This document shows, in pieces, positions 45,727 through 57,948 of a stretch of DNA of 64,000 bases; position 1 is the stretch's first letter, and the number at the start of each line of letters is the position of its first letter. The translations under genes and the position numbers were made by a program. This DNA comes from Beta vulgaris subsp. vulgaris. Taxonomy: Eukaryota > Streptophyta > Magnoliopsida > Caryophyllales > Amaranthaceae. The notes under the pieces were generated by a model. The model ran no database searches. It was given only the letters and a program-made list of their open reading frames with translations, and was not told where the DNA came from. Location: the NCBI RefSeq assembly GCF_026745355.1, contig NC_079205.1:37055545-37119544 (forward strand), given 5' to 3'.

Positions 45727-46759
45727 CCTAGTATAGTTCTACCATACTAGTAATTAAAGTTCTTAAAACTCCATTATTAAAACCTTTTCTAAAATTCCAG
45801 CAACTTATAAAATCATAAAATCCTCTTTAAACATATGTAAACATGCTTAAATTCATAATTTAAAACAATTTCATAGTGTACAACATACTACTATTGTTTC
45901 TAATAATTAACACCCCAAAAATCCATGCTTTGAGGATTAAAACGTCAATCTAAGACTAATAAACAAATCTGAAATTTTGTTCTTTTAATATATAATATAC
46001 ATGAATCAAGATAATTTATTAAAACAGTAAATCAAAATCAATAATCATGATTAACATTAAAATAAAGCATAAAAATATAGTCTTTAATGGAAACCTAAGG
46101 AAGAAGAAAAAAATTAACCAACAATCAAAGAATTCAAGAAGAAGGATGAAAGGCGCCAAAAACAAGGGAGCACACAACAGCAATGGCACACCAAAATTGG
46201 AGATTTTGAAGGTTTTGTGACGTTTCTTGTCAAAGAAGAAATGTTACTTGAAGAAGAAGAAATAACTTGAGAGAGATAGAAAAAGAAAACGGTGAAGAGA
46301 GAGGAAATAGGGTTGGCCATGAGTTTTGAGTGTGAGGGAGAGAAAATAATTCTTATGTGGGGTAAAATAATTGGATATTAAGATATTTAAAAGGAGGCTT
46401 CCTTTTGGGCTTAGGAAAAAGAGATTGGGCTCAATTAAATTTGATGATGAATAGGATAAATAAATTAGAACTCCTAACATCAAGATAGCTCCTTTTTCCT
46501 ATTCTACTTAGAATTTTGGGTTCCTCATGTCCACTTAGACTTCTTTTCCAAATCAAATTAGTATTTCAAACTTTTTTCAAAGTATGCCAAAATAAAATAT
46601 ATTTAACTTCCTTAAATCCTTAAAATAATTTCTTTTGACTTTATAAATAGTCAACCTTCTTTAAATTAACAAATCATTTAAAACTAAATTATGTTTAAAT
46701 ATGAATATATAAATACTAAAATATATTTATAAAATCCTTTAAAATTATGGGTGATTACA

Positions 46760-47059
46760 GTCTACCCACTTAAAAGAAGTTTCGTCTTGAACATGACACG
46801 AAAACTCACATATATTCGAAAAGATTGAACTCATTTTTTCAAAAGTTTAAAAGAACTGTGCCACTTGTGCACACTTTTGCTAACTTAAAACACTTGTGTT
46901 ACTTATGAACACGTTTTCTTATGCGGAGAATCTACTTCTTTTGCACTAACATGTGCAAATTGCCCAACATAGGCATACATGTATATAAAAATCTCATAAA
47001 AATAGACAAATAAAAGCGCAAAAGTTATCGTATTCTATCCGCTTTAAAGAAAACAAGTT
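46760..47059 (-). other. PPT and 3' untranslated end of gypsy B
   Basis: On the minus strand the purine tract (CTTTTAAGTGGGTAGAC) abuts the 3' LTR at 46759. The rest is non-coding and similar to 16705-16982 of A. Confidence 0.7.
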
Positions 47060-47330
47060 ACGCCCTCATAACTCACCTCAAGGAATAAGTCTGGATACTT
47101 CTTTTTCATCTCATCTTGGGCTTCTCACGTTGCCTCTTCAGACTCGTGGTTAGACCAAAGTACTTTCACGATGTGGACGTCCTTATTGTGTGTACTACAC
47201 ACTTTCCTGTCGATGATCTTGACAGGTCTTTCCTCATATGTGAGGCTACTATTGATCTGAATTCGTTCAGGTTCTAGGACTTGACGCTCATCAGGGATAT
47301 AGCGTTTGAGTTGGGAAATATGGAACATAT
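47060..47330 (-). pseudogene. Chromodomain region of gypsy B
   Basis: Minus-strand text: FHISQLKRYIPDERQVLEPE, LTYEERPVKIIDRKV, NKDVHIVKVLWSNHESEEAT, a stop, then EMKKKYPDLF. This is the end of integrase plus a chromodomain as in Tekay-type chromoviruses, better preserved than in A (16461-16704). The CACTA-type element at 47331-48943 separates it from the rest of integrase. A stop (TGA) interrupts the chromodomain. Confidence 0.85.
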
Positions 47331-48943
47331 CACTAGTAGAATAAATGTTTATTGCTGCGGTCAAAAAGTGGCATATTGCTACGGTTTTGGGCGCGCAACA
47401 AATAAGGGGGCAGCAATAGGTAATTAATATATTGTTGCAGTTTTAAACCGCAGCAATAGGGCGACATATTGCTGCGGTTCCTAACCAAAATCGCAGCAAT
47501 ATGCTTTTTCTATTATTAAAATTATGAAACCTATTGCTGCGGTTTTTGCCAAAACTGCATCAATAGGTACAGGCACAAGCATATTTTTTTTAATAATTTT
47601 TTTTTTTTTTGCATTTTGTCATCAAATTTAAAAGGTAAAAATGTAAAAAGATAATAATCTACAAAAAGATCAAGTTGATATCGCAACAATCCAAAAATGA
47701 GTTCTTAAACTAATACTACTATTGTTTTAAAAAGTACATTTGATTCTTACTGTAATTTCTTTAAATGCATATATCAAAACCATATTTTTTTCGGATGTGT
47801 CTGAAATTGTTGATCCTCAAACAATTGCATTGCAGACGGTAAAAAAACGAGTAAGTGGACTAATAAAACAACAAGAGAGTAGTATTCTAATACTAATGAT
47901 ATGTTGAAATTACATGTGATTTCTTATATTAGGCACTAGTCAAACATACAAGAAAAGTTCACATAATTTTAAAGAATATAGTAAGTAAAAGAAGAAATGT
48001 CAATTGAAAATAGTGTGGCGTAAAACTACGGTTAGCTTTGTCATAGAAAGACTCGTTATTGTACTTCATCAAACAATTAGCATGGACAAGAACTCCACCT
48101 TATGAACCACTACAATAATCTGGAATATAAGAATACAATTCCCCTCAACCGTCCTTGTCGCGAAATTAGCCAAAAAAATCCAAAAAGAAAAACGAAAAAA
48201 ATCCAAAAAAAAAAGTATCACGAACCGAAAAAATCCAAAAATAAAAACGAAAAATCCAAAACAAGTATTACCAACCAAAAAAAATCCAAAAATAAAAACC
48301 AAAAAATCCAAAAGTCATGTATTTCCGGCGAAGAAAGAGGACAAGCCGTGTATTTTCATCCGTTGTACAAGTAGTTTTCGACGAGAATAACATAGAGGAA
48401 GAAAGGCGAACGACGAACGATGGCCGGCGGATATACGAGAGAGAAGGTTCAAATTTATGTTTCTTTTCCAGATCTGAAGAACAGCCGAAGGGGCTAAGAA
48501 CGGTCGACGAAGGATATACGAGGAATCACAACCGACGAAGGAGTCGAGCGAGTTTTGGCCGGCGAATCAAAGGAGTTTTCGCCGGCGAAGCAGAGGAGTT
48601 TTTGTGTTTGGATATTCATAGGAGTTAGGATGAGTGAGGAAGAGGAACTGTCAAAAAGAAAAGAAGAAAAACGGTTGTTATGACTTATGAACCCTAACTG
48701 GGTCGCGTCTCGCGTGCTATTTATATAAACAAGACGCCTATTGCTGCGGGTGCTCAAAAAACCGCAGCAATATTATTTTTTTAATATTATTTTTCGTTGA
48801 AACTATATTGCTGCGGTTTTTGGCCAAAACCGCAGCAATATCTTTATTTTATATTTTATCTTTTCTTTTTACGTGATATATTGCTGCGTATGGGTAAAAC
48901 CGCAGCAATACCACCGTAACAACAATCAATTATTCTACTAGTG
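47331..48943. mobile_element. Non-autonomous CACTA-type element 4 in gypsy B
   Basis: 1613 bp, with ends CACTAGTAGAATAAATG and TTATTCTACTAGTG. The TSD is TAT (47328-47330) and CAT (48944-48946), one mismatch; removing the element and one copy restores the integrase frame. Subterminal words TTGCTGCGGTTTT lie in both orientations, some forming near-perfect palindromes (about 48810-48842). It belongs to the same family as the element at 61645-63159. A central segment (48310-48630) looks gene-like in base composition but has no recognised domain. Confidence 0.88.
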
Positions 48944-48946
48944 CAT

Positions 48947-49960
48947 CACACATCTTCTCAAACTCCATTGGCAATGCCAATCTATAGGCTACTTTCCCAA
49001 ATCGCTCTAAAATCTCATATGGGTATACATGACACCCTTAGTGGGTGATACTTTCAAGAATACCTTATCGCCTATGGCGAACTCAACCTCGCGTCATTTC
49101 AAGTTAGCATAACTCTTCTGCCTATCTTGCACAGCTTGGATTCTAGCCTGAATTAGTTTGATGTTCTTGACGGTTTCCTCAATAAACTTTGTCCCCAAGA
49201 CTATATTCTCACTAAAGTCATTCCAACAAATGGGGCTTCTACATTTTCGTCCACATAATGCCTCAAAAGGTGTCATCTTAATGCTAGCATGATAACTATT
49301 GTCATAAGAAAACTCAATCAGGTCTAATTGGTCCTCCCAACTACCTTGAAAGTCAATAGCACATGCTCTCAACATATCCTCCATAGTCTAGTTAGTCCTC
49401 TCAGTCTGGCCATCAGTCACAGGGTGAAAGGTTGTACTCATTTCCAATGTTGTCCCAAGATTTAATTGGACCTTTTTTCAAAATTTCGAAAGAAACCTCG
49501 AGTCACGATCAGAAATGATATCCTTTGGAACTCCATGTCATGTCACCACATGCCTAATGTATGTTTTAGCGAGTTGGTTCTTTTTCCATGTCTCCTTAAT
49601 GGGTATAAACATAGGGGATTTGGTCAATCTATCTGCAATAACCCAAATAGTGTCATTTCCACTACTCGGTTTAGGAAAGTAGTCACAAAGTCCATAGAAA
49701 TAGAATCCCACTTCCATCCAGGAACCTCTAAGGATTGAACCTTCCCTATGGGTCTGTTATGATCTATCTTCACCTTCTAATAGGTTAGGCACTTAGATAC
49801 ATACTCAGCTACCTCTCGCTTCATATTTGGCCACCAATAGATACCCTTAAGGTCCTTATACAACTTATCACCCCAGGGTGTACAGAATATGGAGTATTAT
49901 GCCCCTCATCCATAAGGCGTCTCTTAAAGTCATGACATTTCTATGGTACACACCACCTCC
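48947..49960 (-). pseudogene. Integrase of gypsy B, frameshifted
   Basis: The open piece 49384-49094 reads DFQGSWEDQLDLIEFSYDNSYH, TPFEALCGRKCRSPICW, the end of the core. Upstream (higher coordinates) the first half is recognisable by comparison with A (VDRLT.., MDFVT.LP near 49600-49700 and the zinc-binding region near 49780-49900) but broken by stops. The last part, ahead of the CACTA insertion, corresponds to the C-terminal GPY.IL region. Confidence 0.83.
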
Positions 49961-50640
49961 CTTTGAACCTTAGACTCCCATCATCATAAATCTTAAAAGT
50001 CAGCTTCCTTACCTTGATTCATTTTCTCCTTGATCTTATCTAGGTGCTCATCCCCAACTTGACCCTCTTTGATCTCATCGAAAACTGACAAACCCAAAGA
50101 TATAGCGCTAAGTCTTGCCTCGCTTTGCCAGGATTTAAGATTTCTAGGCTCAGCCTTTGCATATCTCGACACAACTCCACAGGGACTATCAAGGCACTCA
50201 AGCTATGACTCGACTTTACTCAAGGCATCAGCAACCACATTTGCTTTCCTTTCATGATACTGGATATCTAGGTCATAATCCTTAATCAACTCCAGTCATC
50301 TTCTTTGCCTCATATTCAGGTCTTTTTGGATGAAAACGTACTTCAAGCTCTTAGGGTCTGTGAATATCTTACAAATTGCTCCATAGAGGTAATGTCTCTA
50401 AATCTTTAATGCAAATACTATGGCAACTAACTCTAAGTCATGGGTAGGGTAATTAGCCTCATAAGGTTTCAATCGACGCGACGCATACGCAATTACCTTC
50501 CCATTCTGCTGTAGAACACATCCTAGACCATTCTGCGAAGCATCGCTATACACCTCCAATCCCTCATTCCCATCAGGCAGGGTCAAAACAGGTGCAGAGG
50601 TTAAAAGATCTTTCAAAATCTGAAAGCTTCTTCACACTTT
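49961..50640 (-). pseudogene. RNase H and linker of gypsy B
   Basis: Open piece 50616-50398: [50 protein letters not shown]. The following IW.HYLYGA, TD.KSLKY and VADAL text is present but shifted. The catalytic aspartate of YSDAS is retained. Only one copy is present here, unlike in element A. Confidence 0.85.
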
Positions 50641-51622
50641 TCACTCCACTCAAATTTTGACTCCTTTTTCATCAAGTTGGTCATAGGCCTTGTTATCTTC
50701 GAGAAATCTCTCACACATCTCCTATAATAGCTAGCTAGACCTAAGAAACTTCTAAATATGACACGCTCTTTGGAGTTAGCCACTCACTCACAGCTTGAAT
50801 CTTAGCAGGATCTACAGAGACTCCTTCCTTAAACACATAGTGACCCAAAAACGCTACTTTCTCCAAATGGAACTCACACTTAAGAACTTGGCATAAATTA
50901 GTTTTTCCTAAATGTCTCCAAAATGATCCTCAAGTGTCATCATGCTCAGTCTCATTCCTCGAATATATCAGTATGTCATCAATGAAAACCACCACAAACT
51001 TATCTAAAACTCATGAAAGATCCTATTCATTAAGTCTATAAATATAACAAGAGCATCGGTTAACCCAAATGGCATTATAATGAACTCATAGTGACCATAA
51101 CACTATCTAAAGGCAGTCTTAGGTACATCTTTATCAGCTACCCTCAATTAGTGATATCCTGAACGTAAGTCAATCTTTGAGAACACACTCGCTCCATTTA
51201 ACTGGTCGAATAGGTCATTTATTCTAGGAAAAGGATATTTTTTATGGTTACATTTTCAACTCCCTATAATCAATACATAGCCTCATGCTACCATCCTTTT
51301 TCTTCACAAACAACACAAGAGCTCCCAAAGGTGGTGCACTAGGCCTAATATAACCTTTATCTAATAGCTCTTGCAATTGCATTTTCAGCTCACTCATCTC
51401 AGGAGGTGCCATTCTATAGGCGCCTTAGATATAGTGCAGTACCAGGAACTAAGTCTATGGTGAGCTCAACAGCTCTAGTAGGTGGCATAACTGAAATCTC
51501 ACTCGAAAACACATCCATAAACTCGTTCACAATTGGGACATCCTCAAGCTTCACTCTAGCTTCCTTACTCACATCCTGCACACTACAGAAGAATAACTCA
51601 CACCACTTTCTCATCAGTATCC
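50641..51622 (-). pseudogene. Reverse transcriptase of gypsy B, frameshifted
   Basis: Recognised by colinearity with A: an open stretch 51632-51414 gives VPIVNEFMDVFSSEISVMPPTRAVELTIDLVPG, and downstream [12 protein letters not shown], the FIDD box region (about 50967-50980) and the FLGLA.Y.RRF region (near 50725) can be read in different frames. Many stops are present. Confidence 0.85.
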
Positions 51623-52039
51623 TCACTTGCATAGCAGAGATAACTCCAAACTTCTTAGGTTTCCCAAAGGGTTTCTTAACACTACCTTTTGAATCTCACA
51701 GTCGATATTAGCCTTGTAAAGACTTACCCAATTCATCCCAAGAATCACATCTAGGTCTCCCAAATTGAATTCTATTAAGTCAGATGGAAAGTCACAACAT
51801 CCTATCTTCAAAGGCAAATTTCTAAATAACTTGGTACACCTAATGATTTCTCCAGTAGGAATACTGATAGACAAGTCAATTTCTTCATAATTTACTAACC
51901 CCAGACTCTTTAAGACAAATGATGATATGAAATAATAAGTTGCCCCCGAATAAAATAAAGTTTTAATAAGGACTGAGTTAATAGAAAAATTACCAGAAAC
52001 TACGTCGGTCGATCTCTCCGCTTCCTTTTGACTCATCAC
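51623..52039 (-). pseudogene. Aspartic protease domain of gypsy B, catalytic Asp replaced by Tyr
   Basis: A 138-residue open frame. The active-site segment reads LFYSGATYYFIS where element A reads LFDSGATYSFIS, so the catalytic Asp is Tyr (TAT for GAT). The rest, including LGDLDVILGMNWVSLYK, is well preserved. The domain is inactive in this form. It follows the zinc-knuckle end of gag. Confidence 0.88.
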
Positions 52040-53080
52040 AAATATCTTTCCCGCATGATACTTTGGTTGGGCTTCTCACTTGGAGGCTTACTATAGCTCC
52101 CCTGGTTGCTCTGTTGTCCTCCAAACTTAGGACCTTGGTTCCCTGACTGGTTGAACACTGATCTTACCTGATTACCGCTCCCCTGTCCTTTCTGTTCCTT
52201 ACCATGCTTAAAGTAGCACTCGTACTCCCTATGACCTTTCTTCTTGCAGTAGTTACAAATCACTAGTTCTCCCTTACAGTCTCTCCCATGATAGTTTTTG
52301 TCTCAACTCTTGCAGTGATGCACTCTATCAGGTCTACCCTTATTGCGGTTATCCTGGTTGTTTCTCCCTTGGAAATTCCCATTACCGTTCCGGTTTCTCT
52401 TGAAATTCCCTTGGTTTCCCCTAACATTAAAATCTTTCCTCTTTTCACCTACCACCGCATTTTTCTTATCTATCGACTGTAGTCCACAAATATGGGATGC
52501 TCTCTCATACACAACATATAGGAATGTAAAGGTCTCTCATCCTAAACCCAACTGTATTTCATCCGTTAAGCATTGCTCAAACCTTTGAGCCTTAAGTTCC
52601 TCGGTGGCTACAACCTCGGGTGCAAATCTAGACAAGGCTATGAGTTTGCCATATTACTCATAGATAGTCAATACTACCCATCCTAAGGTTAATGAATTCT
52701 TGGGCTTTTTGCTTCCTCATAAAGGCAGGGTAAAACTTCCCTCTCAAGGCAATCATAAAGGAATCCCAATTGAATCCTTCAACAGCACTCAATCTAGCTC
52801 CACTCTCCCTCCACCATAAATCAGCCTCATCTTTCAGATAAAGCACAACCTAACCCACTCTCATTTGCTCAGGGCAGTTCACAACCTCAAAAAGTTTCTC
52901 AAACTCCCCAATCCAGTTTTGTAGGAAGGTTGGTTCAGCTTTCCCCTTATAGTATGGTGGCTTAACCTTAGCTAGCCTTTCAAACATTTCACTAGTAGTC
53001 TCAGGACGATTAGCTCTCTCCTGAGTCAATTTCTCCGCCAAGAGGTGAATAGCAGCAACTAGGTCGTTGTTGTTAGCCAA
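52040..53080 (-). pseudogene. gag of gypsy B, frameshifted
   Basis: Starts MANNNDLVAAIHLLAEKL at 53080. A 76-residue piece includes PPYYKGKAEPTFLQNWIGEFEKLF. The next pieces (52846-52658, 52512-52303) carry LYLKDEADLWWRESG and the N/G/R-rich stretch. The end (52263-52036) has the zinc knuckle CNYCKKKGHREYEC. Stops or shifts at about 52848, 52655 and 52300. It is better preserved than gag of A. Confidence 0.85.
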
Positions 53081-53113
53081 TCTACTTCGGGACCTGAAAG
53101 TAATATAACTCTA

Positions 53114-53577
53114 CACTAGTGGAAAATTCATCAAATGCTCCGGTTAAAAAGCCCTCAAATGCTTCGTATTTGACGCGTATCAGACGTCATACGAGCATTT
53201 GAGCATTTAGTTTCTCAAATGCTCCGGTTGTGAATAAAACCGGAGCATTTGAGCTTTTTTATATGGGTAAAAATCAACAAATGCTCCGGTTATTAAGCAA
53301 AACCGAAGCATTTGATGCTACAAATGCTCCGGTTTTCCTAAACAACCGGAGCATTTGTAATTTTTGAATAATAAAAAAAAATTCAGCTAGCTACTGCCAG
53401 CGAGGAGCATACATACCACCACTCTATGCTCCTTTCAGAGATACTATCCGTGCCTTCTAAGGCTTCTAATAAACTTCTATGAGCAGTTGTGCAAACCTAG
53501 GAAACATCCAATTACACAGAGAAGATGACATACAATATATGTCACACTTCTAAAATTTACTAAAATAGCCAAACCAT
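53114..53577. mobile_element. Incomplete CACTA-type element 5 in leader of gypsy B
   Basis: Starts CACTAGTGGAAAATTCATC, with inverted copies of CAAATGCTCCGGTT within 260 bp. The flanks CTA (53111-53113 and 53578-53580) fit a 3-bp TSD, and the surrounding sequence is colinear with element A near 11000. The right end (TAGCCAAACCAT) has no complement of the left terminus. One end has been lost or replaced. Confidence 0.6.
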
Positions 53578-53580
53578 CTA

Positions 53581-54058
53581 CTTTAGGTTCCAGTATAACT
53601 TAAATGCCCATCTAAGAAGGCAACATTTGATTTGATCATTAAAGATCGCAACAACAAACAATTTCTCAACTAGTTCCAAGTATAACATAAAATGTTCTCT
53701 AATAATCACATAATCATCCATGTAAACTATATTCACATCAACATGCAAGTAGAAACAAGAATATAATCACATAATGAAAATTTAATTAATAAAAATATTA
53801 TCATCACGTGCCGAGAATAAATTCTTACTCACTCATATAAATAAATAATAGCTTTTATTCCTCTAGAAAGGGTACTTCATTAAATAAATGTTACTAGAAT
53901 GTTATACTCTCCTAAAACAATGGTACTATAAAACTGTTCTATCACTGTTGGTCAACTATCCAACTTTATTATATAAATATACTATATTTTTTTGCTAATT
54001 TGAGATATATAATAATCTAAGGTACTACATTGTCAACCTTGTCCTTAGATTCGTAGTA
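53581..54058. other. Spacer between gag and extra ORF of gypsy B
   Basis: AT-rich non-coding sequence matching the equivalent region of A (10537-10990). No ORF. Confidence 0.6.
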
Positions 54059-54412
54059 TTAGTCACGTATGAAGATCTCATCTTCAGTTTCATCTACATC
54101 ATCCTCATAGTAGTATACATATTTTCTTTGTCGCTTTGATCTGTTAGTGGGTTGAGGCTCTTCATCCTCCTCAGGCTCAGTATCAGTCTCACACCTAAAA
54201 AATGCATGATAGGTGTCTTCTCTAGTTTGGCCTCTAGCATGGTCAAGTTCCATAATGAGCTCATCATCGTTAGTCCACCGTGACCTAAGTATTCTACTCA
54301 TAGTCCATTCTAGATTGGTATACTCTCTATCATCAATAGGGGCAATATCCTCATCAACTTCATCATCACTCAGGACAATGGGGTTGTAATAACTTCCTAA
54401 TCTGGCAGACAT
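54059..54412 (-). CDS. Extra ORF upstream of gag in gypsy B (acidic, unknown function)
   Basis: 117 residues, starting at the methionine that aligns with the A copy (MSARLGSYYNPIVLSDDE). Shared with A (10153-10536): NPIVL.DDE, ID.REY.(D/N)L.WTM, the E.D.ARG.TRED segment with one or two changes, acidic E/D clusters and a basic RSK.QRK motif near the C-terminus. It is intact over its whole length, whereas gag, RT and integrase of the same element are all broken. No known domain is recognised. It may be a small nuclear or RNA-binding accessory protein, judged only from the charged composition. An upstream in-frame ATG at 54445 also exists. Confidence 0.7.
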   Translation of the reverse strand: MSARLGSYYNPIVLSDDEVDEDIAPIDDREYTNLEWTMSRILRSRWTNDDELIMELDHARGQTREDTYHAFFRCETDTEPEEDEEPQPTNRSKRQRKYVYYYEDDVDETEDEIFIRD

Positions 54413-55066
54413 ATTTAAGGATCTACAACAACAAATATATGACATAATATTTTAGTACTCTCCTTGAATGCAATTCCCAACAATAAACAATAAAGAGTTA
54501 TCATTAACATCATAAGCATAAGAATGAAACAATTAGAAGGGAAGAAAATATAAACATTTAGCAGGGAAGAAAAATAACAACATGCTGAACTAACTATTCA
54601 ATGCAGCATATAATATTTCTATCCTATATGCCCTTCCAATACTACCCATTCTCACAATGCAACAAGTAAAACTTTAAAGGCAATAAAAATAATGCAGACA
54701 TCCTTATAAAATAATTATTATTAAGTGTCGAATAATACAAAAAAAAATTTCGACTAAAAAAAATTCGGACACCTTAACAATATTCGAACCATCCATAATT
54801 CGAAAAAATATATATAATTCGATTCTAAAAACAAAATTCGGACAATGTCCCTAAAAAAAAATTTCAAACACTTCCAAAAGTAAGTAAAAAAATTAAATTT
54901 CAGACTCCCTCTAAAAAAATTTCCGATCCTCTACAAAAAAATATATTCCTATAAGTTTTTCAAAATGAATAAGTAGGAGCAATTCTTAGAGTTTCTTCAA
55001 ATAACTAGTAAGTTAGTTAGGCGTCTAAAAGTTTTGAAAATAACCTAAAGCTCCCAGATACCACTT
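54413..55066 (-). other. Leader of gypsy B with PBS
   Basis: The PBS (TGGTATCTGGGAGC on the minus strand) is at about 55050-55064 beside the 5' LTR. The rest is AT-rich, with TTCGAATTTTT-like words shared with A's leader. It lacks the Mutator-like insertion found in A. Confidence 0.75.
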
Positions 55067-57948
55067 TGTAACACCCTGATAATTCTCTCTTTTCAGAAAT
55101 ACCTTTTAATATAAAACTCATAGAATTACCAAAGCATTATCCTTGTGTGATAACGTATCGGCTTATTTAGAATTTTACAGCAGAAAACATATAACTAACT
55201 TCAAAACTTTTATAATGAATAAATAAATAAGTACTTTAAAAGCAAACATTCTAAATAAGTCTACTCAAACAACTTATTAAAGTACGTTCATACTAATGGA
55301 GAATTTAAGATATACTAGATTACACAAGCTCTCGATTCTAGATTCCCAATGATGCACATCAGCGAACCTATAAATGTCAATGCTTTAAAGAATATGCTCA
55401 CGAAAATTGGGTCATCACAAGATCAATAAGGCAAAGCCATGATCAACAATCATACACAAAGCACGTAATCAGCAAAGCTGAGTACTACATACTAATACAT
55501 AAACATTCCTAACATGATACTAATAAATAACATGCAGGGATAAATAATAGTATAACAATATAACACACGTTCCGCAGATAACGTCTACAGAACTAGAATT
55601 TAAACATCTTTTTATTACTTTAATGGAATAGTTATTATACTTGTGTTGTCTTATCTACTAATGCCTTCACCTACAAAGACGAAATACGGGAGCTACCACG
55701 CATTTCAGAATGACCTGCGATATCGAGAAATCTTTGTTAATTGTAATAGGGATGATGATCAATCCATCTCCCATAAAAAGCCATGGCTTGCTCACCATGT
55801 ACCCCAACTCCTAATGTCCAACTCTAGGCATGCACCAGTCTAAAGTCTATAACTATCCTCGTTACACTTTACGTTATCTACAAATTCTTACTTGTTATGA
55901 CACACACACAAGCAACACAGAAACATTAAATCAAGCATTCACATCTGAACATCTTTTATCTTAGGATTTAATAAATGATCACATAAGTTACAACCCAAGA
56001 TTACTCTATTTTGATCTCAATCCTTCTTATTTTGTTGAACCTAGCCAACAATCAATCTTACCTTTCAAAGGCATAACTTGTCAACTTACTAGATAAAGCC
56101 CACATTCCTTATAAAGTAGTGAAAATAATAATATATATAAGGGAACACATGAATAACATGATTCAATCTCAATGATATATTAATTCCCCCATGTGAATTA
56201 ATAAATAAAGTTTCCATCCACATGCTTGCATCAATATCCATACAAACGTGACAATCTTTAACATGCTTTCATCCACATGCTTGCATCAATATCCATAATA
56301 ATAAATCTCATAATTAACATGCTTTCACACAGGCATAAAACATGCAAAATTCAATCATACTAGAAATCACATATGAACTTATAAAGTTCCTATACATGAT
56401 ACTACAACTTCTCTTTCTTAAATCATGATAATAAATCACATAGCACACGGGTATGTACATACCTTGTGTAAACTAGTTGATAGGCCACCTCTAATTCCTT
56501 AAAAGTCACCTAGTGAGTATTCTCCGCCTAAAATAATCAATATAACTAAAATTAATACTCTTAAATAACATACACCAACTTTAAAATATTAAAAAACCCA
56601 TTAAACATATTCAAAAGTTGTTTTTACTATCAAAATTTCAATTACTTTTAATTCCTAGTATAGGACTACCATACTTGTAATTAAAATTCTTAAAACTCCA
56701 TTACTAAAACCTTTTCTAAAATTCCAGCAACTTATAAAATCATAAAATACTTTTCAAACATATGTAAACATGCTTAAATTCATAATTTAAAACAATCTCA
56801 TAGTGTACACCATACTACTATGATTTTATAATAATTAACACCCTAAAATCCATGCTTTGATGATTAAAACTTCAATCTAAGACTAATAAACAAATATGAA
56901 ATTTTATTCTTTTAATATATACTTCCTCTGTTTCTAAATAAGTGCAACACTTCTTGTTTTCACGTTTGCCAATGCATTATTTTAACCATTAATATCTTCA
57001 ATTATCAATAAGTAAAAATTATAAAAAGTGGTATTAAAAAAATTCACATTCAGACGAATCTAACAAGATCCCACATGACTATGTTTTTCCTAAAATGTAA
57101 ATCACGAAAGCTAATTAAAGTTTAAACTGTAAATAGTAAACACTATGCAAATGTTGCACTTATTTTGAAACGGAGGAAGTAATATACATGAATCAAGATT
57201 ATTTATTAAAACAGTAAATTAAAATGAGTAATCATTATTAGCATTAAAATAAAGCATAAAAACATAGTTTTTAATGGAAACTTTAGGAAGAAGAAAAGAA
57301 ATTAACCAATAATCAAAGAATCCAAGAAGAAGGATGAAAGGCACCGAAAACAAGGGAGCACACAGCAGCAATGGCGCACCAAAATCGGTGATTTTGAAGG
57401 TTTTGTGACGTTTCTTGTTAAAGAAGAAACATTACTTGAAGAAGAAGAAAGAACTTGAGAGAGAGAGAAAAAGAAAATGGTAAGGAAAGAGGAAATAGGG
57501 TTGGTCGTGAGTTTTGAGTTTGAGGGAGAGAAATTAATTCTTGTGTGGGGTAAAATATTTGGGTATTAAGATATTTATAAGGAGGCTTCCTTTTGGGTTT
57601 AGGAAAAGGAGATTGTGCTCAATTTAATTTGATGATGAATAGGATAAATAAATTAAAACTCCTAACATCAAGATAACTCCTTTTTCCTAATCTACTTAGA
57701 ATTTTGGGTTCCTCAAGTCCACTTAGACTTTTTTTTCCAAATCAAAGTAGTATTTCAAACCTTTTTCAAAGCATGCCTATATAAAATATTTTTAACTTTC
57801 TTAAATCCTTAAAATAATTTCTTTTGACTTATAAAATAGTAAACCTTATTTAAATAAATAAATCATTCGAAACTAAATTATGTTTAAATATAAATATATT
57901 AATACTAAAATATATTTATAAAATCCTTTATAATTATGAGGGATTACA
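55067..57948 (-). repeat. 5' LTR of gypsy B with a MITE inside
   Basis: About 2.62 kb without the MITE at 56922-57179. It keeps the undisturbed versions of the CACTA 2, CACTA 3 and element D insertion sites, which confirm those insertions in the 3' LTR. TATA-like box on the minus strand at 57572-57579. The palindrome found in A is degenerate here near 57407. Confidence 0.92.
56922..57179. mobile_element. Stowaway-like MITE
   Basis: 258 bp, with ends CTTCCTCTGTTTCTAAATAA and its imperfect complement TTATTTTGAAACGGAGGAAG, and TSD TA (56920-56921 and 57180-57181). The matching site without insertion is in the other LTR of B near 45997. The CTCCCTCCGTTTC-type terminus and TA target fit Stowaway (Tc1/mariner). 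Confidence 0.9.

Larger units (their letters stand above)
27411..46759 (-). repeat. 3' LTR of gypsy B, split by three insertions
   Basis: LTR pieces are 27411-28331, 29814-29835, 35323-35950 and 45727-46759. With the insertions and their TSDs removed it is about 2.6 kb, matching the 5' LTR (about 2.62 kb without its MITE). The outer end reads TATAACACC instead of TGTAACACC. Positions 27462-27492 hold a 31-bp patch foreign to the LTR. Confidence 0.9.
27411..57948 (-). mobile_element. Gypsy chromovirus element B (Tekay/Del-like), heavily nested
   Basis: Minus-strand element with its 5' LTR at 55067-57948, its 3' LTR at 27411-46759 (split by three insertions) and internal region 46760-55066. 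Gene order on the minus strand: extra ORF, gag, protease, RT, RNase H, integrase, chromodomain. It is related to element A over its whole length but is a diverged subfamily (LTR start TGTAATC.CCCATAATT). It was inserted into copia E RT and now spans over 30 kb because of nested elements. All pol genes are broken. Confidence 0.92.
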
